Assembly: GCF_016342265.1 (NCBI RefSeq)
Contig: NZ_JAEIOS010000011.1
Location: 186,001 to 250,000 of the forward strand
Source of the DNA: Corynebacterium meridianum
Lineage (GTDB): Bacteria > Actinomycetota > Actinomycetes > Mycobacteriales > Mycobacteriaceae
Direction: 5' to 3'
DNA: 64,000 bases
A program made the position numbers and the translations under genes. Position 1 is the stretch's first letter. Each line of letters opens with the position of its first letter. Positions 43,160 through 51,902 of the stretch are shown piece by piece. The notes under the pieces were generated by a model. The model was not told the origin of the DNA. It saw nothing but the letters and a program-made list of their open reading frames with translations, and made no database searches.

Positions 43160-44518
43160 TCAGTTCCGGGGCCCGGCCGCGACGCCGTCTTCGCAGGTGA
43201 CCCGACCCCGGAGGATCGTCGCGCGGACCCGCGCGGAGAACTCCCGCCCCTCATAGGGGGTGTTCTCCGCCTTTGACGCCATCTCCGATCCCTTCGCTGT
43301 CCACCGGAAATCCGGATCGACGACGCACAGGTTCGCGGGTTCGCCTTCGGCGATCGGCCGACCGTGGCCGGGGAGCCGGGTGATCTCCGCGGGGCGTTCG
43401 CTCATGACCTTCGCCACCCAGCGCCAGTCCGCGAGGCCGGTCTCCACGAACAGCTGGGCGATGATGGCCAACGAGGTCTCGAGTCCCAGCATTCCGGGGC
43501 GGGCGTTCTCGAACTCGCAGCACTTCTCCTCAGAACCGTGGGGTGCGTGGTCGGTCGACACGCAGTCGATGATCCCGTCGAGGAGCGCCTGCCGGAGGAC
43601 GTGGGTGTCACTGTCCTCGCGCAGCGGTGGGTTCACCCGGTACCGCCCGTCATAGGAGGTGAGGAGCTCATCGGTCAGCAGGAGGTGGTGCGGCGTGACC
43701 TCGGATGTCAACGGGATACCGTGTTCCCGGGCCCAGGTGAGCAGCTCAACAGTGCCCGCGGTCGACGCGTGGCAGATGTGCACGCGCCCACCGTAGTCGC
43801 GGGCGAGCAGCGCGTCCCGGATCACGATGGACTCCTCGGCGGCGCGGGGCCAGCCCCGCAGTCCGAGCTCGGCGGCGACCTCGCCCTCGTGGGCCACGGC
43901 CCCGACGGTCAGACGCGGATCCTCGCAGTGCTGGGCCAGCAGCACATCGGTGCCGCGGGCGTATTCGAGGGCGCGGCGCATGATCAGCGGATCGGAGACG
44001 CACACTCCGTCGTCGGAGAACATCCGCACCTTTGCCGCGGAGTCGGCCATAATGCCGAACTCGGTGATCTCCTTCCCCGAAAGCCCCTTGGTGATGGAGC
44101 CGACCGGATGGACGTCACACAGTCCGGTGTTCTGGCCCTTGAACCAGACGGATTCGGCGATGATCGGCTGGTCCGTCACCGGGTTCGTGTTGGCCATGGT
44201 GAAGACGGCGGTGAACCCGCCCTTCGCCGCGGCTGCGGAGCCGGTGGCGATCGTCTCGGTGTCCTCCCGGCCGGGTTCACGCAGATGCACGTGCATGTCG
44301 ACCAGCCCGGGCAGGAGCACGCCACCGGCGCCGTCGACGTGGCGGTCGGCGGCGGTGTCGGACGCGGCGTCGAGTGAGGTGATCACGCCATCGGTGACCA
44401 GTACGTTGACCGGCTCGCCCTCACCGTAGGGGCGGACGTCGGTGATGAGCAGGGCGCCCGGCTCCGCCGGTGGGAGAGCACCGGTGGCGGGCCGGTCGGA
44501 GGGATGTTGTGCAGTCAT
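43160..44518 (-). CDS. pyrC: Dihydroorotase
   Basis: 452 residues, type I dihydroorotase, which cyclizes carbamoyl-aspartate. Metal-binding HVHLREPG near residue 75, further histidines in [12 protein letters not shown] and [11 protein letters not shown], and the catalytic Asp in STDHAPHG. The ATG at 44518 is preferred; a GTG three codons upstream is too close (3-4 nt) to the AGGA site. It lies 53 bp after pyrB. Confidence 0.95.
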   Translation of the reverse strand: MTAQHPSDRPATGALPPAEPGALLITDVRPYGEGEPVNVLVTDGVITSLDAASDTAADRHVDGAGGVLLPGLVDMHVHLREPGREDTETIATGSAAAAKGGFTAVFTMANTNPVTDQPIIAESVWFKGQNTGLCDVHPVGSITKGLSGKEITEFGIMADSAAKVRMFSDDGVCVSDPLIMRRALEYARGTDVLLAQHCEDPRLTVGAVAHEGEVAAELGLRGWPRAAEESIVIRDALLARDYGGRVHICHASTAGTVELLTWAREHGIPLTSEVTPHHLLLTDELLTSYDGRYRVNPPLREDSDTHVLRQALLDGIIDCVSTDHAPHGSEEKCCEFENARPGMLGLETSLAIIAQLFVETGLADWRWVAKVMSERPAEITRLPGHGRPIAEGEPANLCVVDPDFRWTAKGSEMASKAENTPYEGREFSARVRATILRGRVTCEDGVAAGPRN

Positions 44519-44571
44519 GGGTATCACGTGTCCTGGGAATGTCTGAGAAGGGTTCGGGGTGGGGCGGGCCG

Positions 44572-45495
44572 TCAGCCGGCCAAAAGGGTGAACAGGACGG
44601 CCATCCGGAGGTGGACTCCGTTGGACACCTGCTGCAGCACCGCGGTCTGCGGCGCGTCGGCAACGCTGTAGTTGATCTCCATGCCGCGCAGCATCGGACC
44701 GGGGTGCATGACGATGCAGTCCTTCTTCAACCGGGCGAGCCGGTCCTTCGACAGCCCGTACCGGTTCGCGTATTCCCTGTGTGAGGGGAAGAAACCGCCG
44801 AGCATGCGTTCCTGCTGGACGCGGAGCATCATCACCACGTCGGCGTCGACGATCTCGTCGTCCATCGACCAGGCCGTGCGCACGGGCCAGTTCTCCACCC
44901 CGGCGGGCAGGAGGGTCGGCGGTGCGACGAGCACGACCTCCGCACCGAGGGTCGACAGCAGGTCGACGTTGGAGCGCACGACCCGCGAATGCAGGCAGTC
45001 ACCGACGAGAACGACCTTCCGGCCCTCGACGGAGCCGAGCCGCTGGCGGATGGTTACGGCGTCGAGGAGCGCCTGGGTGGGATGCTGGTGCGCGCCGTCG
45101 CCGGCGTTGATGACGCTCGGTCCGTCGCCGCCGGGCGCGACCCACTGCGCGAGCTGCTGCGGAGCACCCGAGGACGGGTGCCGGATGATCAGTGCGTCAG
45201 CGCCGATCGCCTTCAGAGTGAGCCCGGTGTCCTTCAGCGACTCCCCCTTCTTCACCGAGGATGTGGACGCGGAGATGTTGATGACGTCCGCACTCATCCA
45301 TTTGCCGGCGGTCTCGAACGACGACCGCGTGCGGGTCGAGTTCTCGTAGAAAACGGTGAAGATGGTCCGGCCGCGGAGCGTCGGGAGCTTCTTCACCTCA
45401 CGTCCCTCGAGTGCCTCCCGGAACCGGTCGGCCTCATCCATCAGACCGATGATCTGGTCGCGGTCGAGGTCCTTGATACTGAGCAGATGCTTCAT
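44572..45495 (-). CDS. pyrB: Aspartate carbamoyltransferase catalytic subunit
   Basis: 307 residues. It condenses carbamoyl phosphate and aspartate. [15 protein letters not shown] binds carbamoyl phosphate, [17 protein letters not shown] and [11 protein letters not shown] complete the active site. No regulatory pyrI gene is present, as usual in actinobacteria. GAGGG precedes the ATG, 10 bp after the pyrR stop. Confidence 0.96.
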   Translation of the reverse strand: MKHLLSIKDLDRDQIIGLMDEADRFREALEGREVKKLPTLRGRTIFTVFYENSTRTRSSFETAGKWMSADVINISASTSSVKKGESLKDTGLTLKAIGADALIIRHPSSGAPQQLAQWVAPGGDGPSVINAGDGAHQHPTQALLDAVTIRQRLGSVEGRKVVLVGDCLHSRVVRSNVDLLSTLGAEVVLVAPPTLLPAGVENWPVRTAWSMDDEIVDADVVMMLRVQQERMLGGFFPSHREYANRYGLSKDRLARLKKDCIVMHPGPMLRGMEINYSVADAPQTAVLQQVSNGVHLRMAVLFTLLAG

Positions 45496-45505
45496 CGGTT
45501 TTCCC

Positions 45506-46078
45506 TCACACCCCGTCGGGGCGGGTCAGCACGACGGCGTCGCGGCCGTCGATGTCTTCAAGCAGGACGTCGACGTCCTCGGAACGGGAGGTCGGGAGGT
45601 TCTTCCCGACGTAGTCGGCGCGGATCGGCAGCTGCCGGTGTCCCCGGTCGACGAGGACCGCCAACTGGATGACGTCGGGCCGCCCCAGGTCGCGCAGGGC
45701 ATCGAGAGCCGCGCGGATGGTGCGCCCGGAATACAGGACGTCGTCGACGAGGATGACCGTCGCCCCGTCGATTCCCCCCGCGGGCACATCGGTGGGTTGC
45801 AGCGCCCGGTGACCGCGCGAACGCAGGTCGTCCCGGTAGAGGGTGATGTCCAGCGAACCGCAGGAGACCTCCACCCCCGAAAACTCCGCGATCCTGCTCT
45901 TCAGACGCCGTGCGAGGGGCACTCCCCCGGAGGGGATGCCCAAAAGAATGACCCGACCGGATTCCGCCGAGTCGAGCGCCGTCTTCTCAATGATCTGGTG
46001 CGCGATGCGCGCGACCGTCCGGTTGACATCGTCCGCTGACAGCAGCTCCGTCATGACCGGTTGATCGTGTCCGCTCAT
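45506..46078 (-). CDS. pyrR: Bifunctional pyr operon regulator / uracil phosphoribosyltransferase PyrR
   Basis: 190 residues. PyrR binds pyr mRNA when UMP/UTP is high and has uracil phosphoribosyltransferase activity. The PRPP-binding loop [18 protein letters not shown] is intact, and the basic face residues around [19 protein letters not shown] fit RNA binding. AAAGGAGG lies 5 nt before the ATG and is caught in a predicted hairpin. It heads pyrR-pyrB-pyrC-carA-carB-pyrF, so its own translation is probably the feedback point. Confidence 0.95.
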   Translation of the reverse strand: MSGHDQPVMTELLSADDVNRTVARIAHQIIEKTALDSAESGRVILLGIPSGGVPLARRLKSRIAEFSGVEVSCGSLDITLYRDDLRSRGHRALQPTDVPAGGIDGATVILVDDVLYSGRTIRAALDALRDLGRPDVIQLAVLVDRGHRQLPIRADYVGKNLPTSRSEDVDVLLEDIDGRDAVVLTRPDGV

Positions 46079-46086
46079 CGTGACCT

Positions 46087-46119
46087 CCTTTCCCGCCTCA
46101 CGGTGCGGTTCCTTAAAGG
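46087..46119 (-). promoter_or_regulatory. Candidate PyrR-binding hairpin masking pyrR ribosome binding site
   Basis: In the mRNA, CCUUU (46119-46115) can pair with AAAGG (46091-46087), which is the Shine-Dalgarno; inside, CCGC (46108-46105) pairs with GCGG (46096-46093) and closes the loop ACCGUGAG. Loop plus stem contain GUGAGG, matching the GNGAGG core of PyrR-binding loops. In Mycobacterium smegmatis PyrR is known to repress translation by such an element. No transcription terminator is seen in the leader. Confidence 0.6.
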
Positions 46120-46230
46120 ATGCCTATGCTTGAACTACGATGATCACACTAGCACCACCGGAACCGGCGGGAAACGCCTCTCCACCGGATCCACCCATCC
46201 GGCGGTGAAACTGATGACGGGAGCGCCAGC

Positions 46231-47625
46231 ATGAGCCTGACGACCAGCCACTTCGTGCCCTTCGACAGGGAGGACGTCTGGGACTGGCACACGCGTAACG
46301 GCGCCGTCGTACGCCTGTCTCCCCCGTTCGCCCCCATGACCCCGGTCAGGGAGGCCACACGACTCTCCGACGGTACGACCGTGTTCAGTCTCCCCGCCGG
46401 CCTGAAATGGGTCGCCAGACACGATCTGTCGGGGTACCGCCGGGGGCACCGGTTCACGGATGTCTGTGTCTCGGCCCCACTCCGCGCCCTGGCCAACTGG
46501 CGCCACGTCCACACCTTCGCCGACGCACCCGGCGGCACCGTCATCACGGACGAGGTCTCCACGCGGGTGCCCGGTTCCACCTTGACCGGGCTGTTCGCCT
46601 ACCGGCAGCACCAGTTGTTCGAGGACCTCAAATTCCTGGGGCGCCTGTCCGCCCACACCTCCCGGGAGCTCCTGGACGACGACGGCCACCCGCGGCCACT
46701 GACGATAGCCGTCACCGGTTCGGGAGGCACCGTGGGCCGTGCGCTGTGTGCCCAACTCGGTACCGCCGGGCACACCGTCATCAGACTCCGCCGGGGAAAT
46801 GTGCGGGGCGGGGATGACGCGCGCCAGTGGAATCCCGCCGACCCGGACCCGGATCTGCTGCGTGGGGTCGACGTCCTCGTCCATCTCGCGGGTGAACCAC
46901 TGCTCGGCCGGTTCACCGAAAGCCACAAACGCTCGATCCGGGAGTCCAGGACGGTACCGACGAGGTACCTCGCCGAACTCGTCGCCGCCTCCCCCACCTG
47001 CCGAACCATGGTCTGCGCCTCGGCCATCGGTTTCTACGGCCACGATCGCGGTGACGAACTGCTCACCGACGCGTCCGCTCCGGGAGAGGGATTCCTCGCC
47101 GAGGTGTGCCGGGAGTGGGAAAGTGCGTGCCAGCCCGCCACCGACGCCGGGAAGCGGGTCGCCAACATCCGGACCGGGGTCGTGCTCGCCGGCACCGGCG
47201 GGGTCCTCCCCCTGTTGAAGGTCCTGTTCTCCGCGGGCCTCGGCGGAAAGTTCGGTGACGGATCGATCTGGTTCAGCTGGATCTCCCTCGACGACCTCAC
47301 GGACATCTACTGCCGGGCCATCGTCGACTCCGCGCTCAGTGGACCGATCAACGCCACCGCGCCTAACCCCGTCCGCAACGCCGAGATGACCGGTGCACTC
47401 GCCAGCGAACTCAACCGTCCGGCGTTCCTCCAGATCCCGGCACTCGGGCCGAAGCTCCTCCTCGGCAGTGAGGGAGCCGAACAGATCGCCCTGGCAAACC
47501 AGCGGGTCACCCCCACGATCCTCGAGTCACTGGGACACACGTTCCGCCACCGGACGATCGACCTCGCGCTCGCCCACGAGCTCGGCGGCGAGGAACTGCT
47601 CGGCTCCACCGGATCCGCACCGTAA
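46231..47625 (+). CDS. TIGR01777-family NAD(P)-dependent epimerase/oxidoreductase with N-terminal SRPBCC-like domain
   Basis: 464 residues. Residues 1-150 resemble a START/SRPBCC ligand-binding domain (SHFVPFDREDVWDWHTRNGAVVRLSPPF at the start). From about 158 a short-chain dehydrogenase fold follows, with TGSGGTVG at 162-169, VLVHLAGEPL, and the YGHDRGDELLTD region; the C-terminus fits DUF1731. In this class the substrate is unknown; the protein is related to the cell-division-linked SulA/YfcH group by sequence only. It is divergent from pyrR, with GGGAG before the ATG. Confidence 0.85.
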   Translation: MSLTTSHFVPFDREDVWDWHTRNGAVVRLSPPFAPMTPVREATRLSDGTTVFSLPAGLKWVARHDLSGYRRGHRFTDVCVSAPLRALANWRHVHTFADAPGGTVITDEVSTRVPGSTLTGLFAYRQHQLFEDLKFLGRLSAHTSRELLDDDGHPRPLTIAVTGSGGTVGRALCAQLGTAGHTVIRLRRGNVRGGDDARQWNPADPDPDLLRGVDVLVHLAGEPLLGRFTESHKRSIRESRTVPTRYLAELVAASPTCRTMVCASAIGFYGHDRGDELLTDASAPGEGFLAEVCREWESACQPATDAGKRVANIRTGVVLAGTGGVLPLLKVLFSAGLGGKFGDGSIWFSWISLDDLTDIYCRAIVDSALSGPINATAPNPVRNAEMTGALASELNRPAFLQIPALGPKLLLGSEGAEQIALANQRVTPTILESLGHTFRHRTIDLALAHELGGEELLGSTGSAP

Positions 47626-47754
47626 CCCGCCACGGAGGTCGACCGCACCGGGTACCCGCGGCCACACCCCCTCCCCCGGTATCATGTGGTGAGACGGGTG
47701 CGCGTTTCCGCACCACCCCCATTTCGTCAGCAACACGAGGAGCTCTGCGCCACC

Positions 47755-48213
47755 GTGAACGACAACGACAACATCCCGACTCCGGTCGATCTCGACCGGG
47801 TCACCGACATCCTCGACTCCCAGGACCTGAAGTGGCTGTGGGACGAGGAGTCGCCGGACATCCTCCGCACCGGCTTCCCCAACGCCGCCTTCGCCTTCTT
47901 CATCCGTGAGGACAAGATCCTCGCGGATGCCGTGTGGCGGGGTACTCCCCCTCGGGAGCGCGCCCCGGAGATACTCGCGGCCGTCAACGAATGGAACCTC
48001 ACCCAGATCACCCCGATCCTGCACTTCTCGGAGTCCCCGGACGGAACCCTCTCCCTGCACGCGCACCGACGGCTCCTGGCCAGCGAGGGCGCGACCCGAA
48101 ATCAGGTCGGGGCCTTCACGATGTCCACCCTCGAACTGACCGTGAACTGCTTCAACTGGCTCGGCTCACAGTTCCCCGATCTCGTCACCTGGCAGGAGCA
48201 CAACCATGAGTAA
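47755..48213 (+). CDS. YbjN-domain protein 1
   Basis: 152 residues from the GTG at 47755, chosen for GAGGAG 12 nt upstream. The YbjN fold resembles type III secretion chaperones: an N-terminal helix (PVDLDRVTDILDSQDLKW) followed by strands with FAFFIREDKILADAVWRG and a C-terminal helix pair. Function unknown. A -10-like TATCAT at 47680-47685 would give a 65-nt leader. The stop overlaps the next gene by 8 nt. Confidence 0.8.
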   Translation: MNDNDNIPTPVDLDRVTDILDSQDLKWLWDEESPDILRTGFPNAAFAFFIREDKILADAVWRGTPPRERAPEILAAVNEWNLTQITPILHFSESPDGTLSLHAHRRLLASEGATRNQVGAFTMSTLELTVNCFNWLGSQFPDLVTWQEHNHE

Positions 48214-48706
48214 AGACACCGAGAACACCGCGACCCCGCTCTCCGACGACCGCTCCGGGGTCGGCCCCGTCACCTTCGATGACGTCCGCGACGTCATGCG
48301 TGGCTTCGGTGTCGAACTGGCCATGTCGGATGAACCGACCATCGCGGGAGCGAACCTCAACGGCACCCAGGTGACCTTCGCCATCATCGGCGGAGGGGTC
48401 CTGCTCATACGCGCCGACGTCCCCACAGGAGACGACCCCACAGCGGGGGATCCGACGCTGTTCCTCGCCGCCAACCGGTTCAACGCCCTGAGTTTCGATG
48501 TGAAGGCGACCGCCGTCGACCGGACCGAGGAGCTCATTCTCCGGACCGAGAGCGAAACCCTCCTCGCGGCGGGGATGACAGGTCCGCAGCTCACCGCCGC
48601 CGTACGCGCCGGCGTCGATGTCGTGCTCGCGGCGCAGCAGGCGTTGACCGAGATCACCACCTCGATCCGCGACACCGCACAGGGTCAGCCCTCCTCCGGG
48701 GCGTGA
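48206..48706 (+). CDS. YbjN-domain protein 2
   Basis: 166 residues. Starts at an ATG 8 nt inside the end of the previous gene, so the two are coupled. VTFDDVRDVMRGFGVELAM starts the YbjN fold, then GTQVTFAIIGGGVLLIRADV and a helix-rich C-terminus LLAAGMTGPQLTAAVRAGVDVVLAAQQAL. The N-terminal 20 residues are acidic and probably disordered. Possibly forms a heterodimer with protein 1; function unknown. Confidence 0.78.
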   Translation: MSKDTENTATPLSDDRSGVGPVTFDDVRDVMRGFGVELAMSDEPTIAGANLNGTQVTFAIIGGGVLLIRADVPTGDDPTAGDPTLFLAANRFNALSFDVKATAVDRTEELILRTESETLLAAGMTGPQLTAAVRAGVDVVLAAQQALTEITTSIRDTAQGQPSSGA

Positions 48707-48747
48707 CCGACCACTGTTTCCCGACACCCCCGAAGGCCCATAGAACC

Positions 48748-49638
48748 GTGAACCCCATCCTCGAGACCGTCTCCCGCGTCCTCACCTCCCTAGGACAGGT
48801 CGTGCACCGCGGCGACGACCGCCTCACGATCGAAACCGACGCGTGGGTCCTCACGTTCGCGGTCTCGGACGGCGATTCGCTCATCGCCTCGGGCATGTGG
48901 AAACGACTCACCACGATGGAGGATTCCGCCGCCGTCGTGGATCTGGTCCAGGCGTGGTACACCCGCGGCTGGGACATCCCGTCCGCCGGCTACAACACCG
49001 ACATCGCCCCCGGGCACATCGTCCTCGTGTCGTCCGCGGCGCTCATGTGCGCGGACCGCATCGGCGAGGAGACGGTCGCCGGTTTCACCCGCTACGCGCT
49101 CGACGGCACCCGGGAGCTGATGGGCCATGCGGAGGAGGCGCTGCCGGGCGGAGTACCGGCGAAGCCGGCGTTCGACGTGATCCCGGCCGCCGACACGACC
49201 ACGGGATCCGGACCCGGAATCGATCCGTCCCACCTGCACGTCGTGTTGTCCGGACTCGAGGGGACCGCGGTCGGTATGACCCACGGAACAGCCCGTCGCG
49301 GGCCGGTGTCGTGCACCATCTCGGCGGCGGATCACTCCCCGTGGTACCGGATCGAGGGCCGGTGGCCGACGGACCTCCCCGTCGATGACCCGAACCTGCT
49401 CACCATGACCCTGCACATCTGCAACGAATTCACGGTCTCCGCAGCCGGCCCCGTCATCGACTTCGTCGCGTCCCGCGGCCAGATCGTGCTCAAGGCGACG
49501 GCCCTGGTCTTCTGCCCCGGTCAACTCGACGATGATGTCCTGGCGGAGACCCTCGACCGTAAGCTCCGCTGGATTCAGGCCGGACTTCATCACGTGTCGG
49601 ATCGACTGCAGGCTCCCGCCGTGTGCCCGCTCCCCTGA
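48748..49638 (+). CDS. YbjN-like tandem-domain protein 3
   Basis: 296 residues from the GTG at 48748, preceded by GAAGG about 11 nt upstream. An earlier GTG at 48703 overlaps the previous stop (GTGA) and would add 15 residues without a ribosome binding site. Two halves can be aligned by eye: 1-135 (ILETVSRVLTSLGQ, WVLTFAVSDGDSLIASGMW) and 150-290 (VSCTISAADHSPWYRIEGRWP, FVASRGQIVLKATALVFC), suggesting two YbjN-like domains. It converges with ppk2, whose stop is 3 nt away. Confidence 0.72.
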   Translation: MNPILETVSRVLTSLGQVVHRGDDRLTIETDAWVLTFAVSDGDSLIASGMWKRLTTMEDSAAVVDLVQAWYTRGWDIPSAGYNTDIAPGHIVLVSSAALMCADRIGEETVAGFTRYALDGTRELMGHAEEALPGGVPAKPAFDVIPAADTTTGSGPGIDPSHLHVVLSGLEGTAVGMTHGTARRGPVSCTISAADHSPWYRIEGRWPTDLPVDDPNLLTMTLHICNEFTVSAAGPVIDFVASRGQIVLKATALVFCPGQLDDDVLAETLDRKLRWIQAGLHHVSDRLQAPAVCPLP

Positions 49639-49641
49639 GAA

Positions 49642-50493
49642 TCAGCTCTCCGCGAGGCGCCGTTTCTCCTCCTCAACGTCGAAATCGGGCTCGGGCCACT
49701 CCAGATCCATGGACCGGAGTGCATCGAGCAGCAGGTACTTCACCACCATCCGCGCGTAGGGCTTGTTGTCCCCCGGTACGCAGTACCAGGGGGCGAAATC
49801 GGTCGAGGTCCGGCGCAGGGCGATCTCGTAGGCTTCCTGGTACTCCTCCCAGTAGCCCCGTTCCGTCACGTCGCCGGGATTGTACTTCCAGTGCTTGTCG
49901 GCGCGTTCCAGTCGTTCTTCGAGGTTCTCCCGCTGGAACTCCGGACTGATGTGGAGCATGACCTTGATGATCCGGACACCGGATTCGGCGAGCTCCCGCT
50001 CGAACTCCACGATCGCACCGTAGCGACGCTCGATCTCTTCCGCCGACGACAGCCCGTGGACACGGTGGATGAGCACATCCTCGTAATGGGAGCGGTCGAA
50101 TACGCCGATGCGCCCGGGGCGGGGCAGCTTCTTCCGTATCCGCCAGAGGAAGTCGTGTGCGAGCTCCTCCTCGGTCGGCTTCCCGAAGGCGGCCAGGTCC
50201 ACGCCCTGCGGGTCGACGATCCCGAGCACGTGCCGGACCACGCCGCCTTTTCCGGCGGTGTCCATGCCCTGGAGAACGAGCAGCACGGCACCGGCCGTCT
50301 CCGCGGATGCCCTGCCGTTGGCGTAGAGCATCTCCTGGAGCTCCGAGAGCTCGTCGTCGATCTCGGAGAACTCCTTTTCCAGTTTGTTCTTGTCGCCCTT
50401 GAAGTTCGGGGTCGATCCGGGATCGACGTCCGCGATCCTGAAGTCGGCTCCGATCCGGAGTTCTGCTGCGTCATTCGTGCTGAAATTTGCCAT
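49642..50493 (-). CDS. ppk2: Polyphosphate kinase 2 family protein
   Basis: 283 residues, single-domain PPK2, which moves phosphate between polyphosphate and nucleotides. Walker A VLQGMDTAGKGG near residue 72, Walker B FDRSHYEDVLIHRV, and the lid WKYNPGDVTERGYWEEYQ are intact. Whether it prefers GDP, ADP or NMP cannot be told by eye. A leaderless promoter is predicted directly before the ATG, and a strong terminator separates it from nusB. Confidence 0.92.
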   Translation of the reverse strand: MANFSTNDAAELRIGADFRIADVDPGSTPNFKGDKNKLEKEFSEIDDELSELQEMLYANGRASAETAGAVLLVLQGMDTAGKGGVVRHVLGIVDPQGVDLAAFGKPTEEELAHDFLWRIRKKLPRPGRIGVFDRSHYEDVLIHRVHGLSSAEEIERRYGAIVEFERELAESGVRIIKVMLHISPEFQRENLEERLERADKHWKYNPGDVTERGYWEEYQEAYEIALRRTSTDFAPWYCVPGDNKPYARMVVKYLLLDALRSMDLEWPEPDFDVEEEKRRLAES

Positions 50494-50499
50494 GCCGCC

Positions 50500-50505
50500 A
50501 TGGTA
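50500..50505 (-). promoter_or_regulatory. -10 box of leaderless ppk2 promoter
   Basis: On the minus strand TACCAT, then GGCGGC, then the ATG at 50493. No Shine-Dalgarno. Confidence 0.5.
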
Positions 50506-50518
50506 GCCGGAACAACGC

Positions 50519-50556
50519 GAACTCCCCGGCACCCGTGTACGGGTGCCGGGGAGTTC
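50519..50556 (-). terminator. Terminator-like hairpin after nusB
   Basis: Arms of 18 nt (50519-50536 and 50539-50556) are perfectly complementary, from GAACTCCCC to GGGGAGTTC, with a tiny central loop. No T-tract. Lies 25 bp after the nusB stop and probably ends the pepQ-efp-nusB transcript. Confidence 0.7.
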
Positions 50557-50581
50557 AATCGCTCGTCGCGGTATCAGCCGG

Positions 50582-51223
50582 TCACATCGGGGTGTGGTCC
50601 GGGTTTTCCGTTTCAGTGGTGCCACCGGCCCCTGAGTTCGGCTGATCGGACTCGTATCCGCCGTCCTCGGTGTCTGCGGAGTCCTCCGACTCGGGTTCAT
50701 CGACGTCGAGGAAGTCCGGCGCCTCCGGTTCCGGTTCCCCGGCCCGAAGGGTGTCCAGGTTCCCGGCCACCGCATCGAGCACCGCGTTGACGTAGGCCTG
50801 CGCAGTGTCCGAGGAGTAGTCTCCGGTGAGCCGGACCGCCTCATCGATGGCGGCCACGGGGGGAACCTCCGGGTTGAAGAGCAGTTCCCAGACGGCGACC
50901 CGCAGGATCGCCCGCTCCACGCCAGGGAGTCGGCCGAACGTCCAGTCCTCGACGAGGTACCTCGCGATCGTATCGTCCACGAGGTCCAGCTCGTAGGCCG
51001 TTCCCTCGACTATTCTCCGGGTGTAGTCCGCGATCGGCGCGACGTCCGGCTGCGGGAGCCGCGACAGCTCCACGCGGTCCTCGACGATCGCGACGGGATC
51101 GACGTCGCGGGCCTCAGCCTCGAAGAGGATGTCCACGGCACGGCGACGCGCGCGGAAACGGGCGCCGCGACGCTTGTGCGGCGGACGTCGACCGGCGTCG
51201 CCTCGGTTGTCTTTGTCAGTCAC
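50582..51223 (-). CDS. nusB: Transcription antitermination factor NusB
   Basis: 213 residues, against 130-160 usually. Residues 1-150 hold the all-helical NusB fold ([69 protein letters not shown]). The last 60 residues are an acidic Glu/Asp/Ser-rich tail, probably disordered. NusB binds boxA RNA with NusE to prevent early termination in rRNA operons. Start GTG 20 bp after the efp stop; no clear ribosome binding site. Confidence 0.94.
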   Translation of the reverse strand: MTDKDNRGDAGRRPPHKRRGARFRARRRAVDILFEAEARDVDPVAIVEDRVELSRLPQPDVAPIADYTRRIVEGTAYELDLVDDTIARYLVEDWTFGRLPGVERAILRVAVWELLFNPEVPPVAAIDEAVRLTGDYSSDTAQAYVNAVLDAVAGNLDTLRAGEPEPEAPDFLDVDEPESEDSADTEDGGYESDQPNSGAGGTTETENPDHTPM

Positions 51224-51243
51224 AGCTTGATCGGCCCCGGCGA

Positions 51244-51807
51244 TCAGTTGTTGACGCGGGAGAGGTAGGAGCCGTTGCGGGTGTCCACCTTGAGGACGTT
51301 GCCGGTCTCGATGAACAGCGGGACCTGGATCTCTGCCCCGCTCTCGAGCGTGGCGGGCTTGGTGCCACCGGTGGAGCGGTCACCCTGCAGGCCCGGGTCG
51401 GTGTGCTCGACCTTGAGCTCGACGGCGATCGGGAGCTCCACGAAGAGCGGTTCACCCTCGTGGAACGAGACCTGGACGGTCATGTTCTCGAGGAGGAACT
51501 TCGCGCCGTCACCCATGAGGTGGTCGCCGACCTCGATCTGCTCGAACGTTTTGGCGTCCATCAGCACGTAGGAGGTTCCGTCGTGGTAGAGGTAGGTCAT
51601 GTCGCGGCGGTCGACCGTCGCTGTCTCGACCTTGACACCGGCGTTGAAGGTCTTGTCCACAACCTTGCCCGAGACGACATCCTTGAGCTTGGTCCGCACG
51701 AATGCGGGCCCCTTGCCCGGCTTGACGTGCTGGAACTCGACGATCTGCTGCAGCTTGTTGTCGATCTTGAGCACAAGACCGTTCTTGAAGTCGGCGGTGG
51801 TTGCCAC
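51244..51807 (-). CDS. efp: Elongation factor P
   Basis: 187 residues, three OB/KOW-type barrels. EF-P rescues ribosomes stalled at polyproline. The loop that carries the modified residue reads [12 protein letters not shown], with a lysine at the tip (Lys31-Gly-Pro). C-terminal YLSRVNN is typical. GAGGGAG lies upstream of the GTG. TAAGCT at 51883-51888 (minus) is a possible -10 box. Confidence 0.96.
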   Translation of the reverse strand: MATTADFKNGLVLKIDNKLQQIVEFQHVKPGKGPAFVRTKLKDVVSGKVVDKTFNAGVKVETATVDRRDMTYLYHDGTSYVLMDAKTFEQIEVGDHLMGDGAKFLLENMTVQVSFHEGEPLFVELPIAVELKVEHTDPGLQGDRSTGGTKPATLESGAEIQVPLFIETGNVLKVDTRNGSYLSRVNN

Positions 51808-51902
51808 TCGTTGCTCTCCCTCGGATGTTGCGGTGCGGGAGCTCGCCCGGTGGTTCCGGGTCTCCCGCTGGTACGGCGTATCAGCTTACATCACGCCCCG
51901 GA

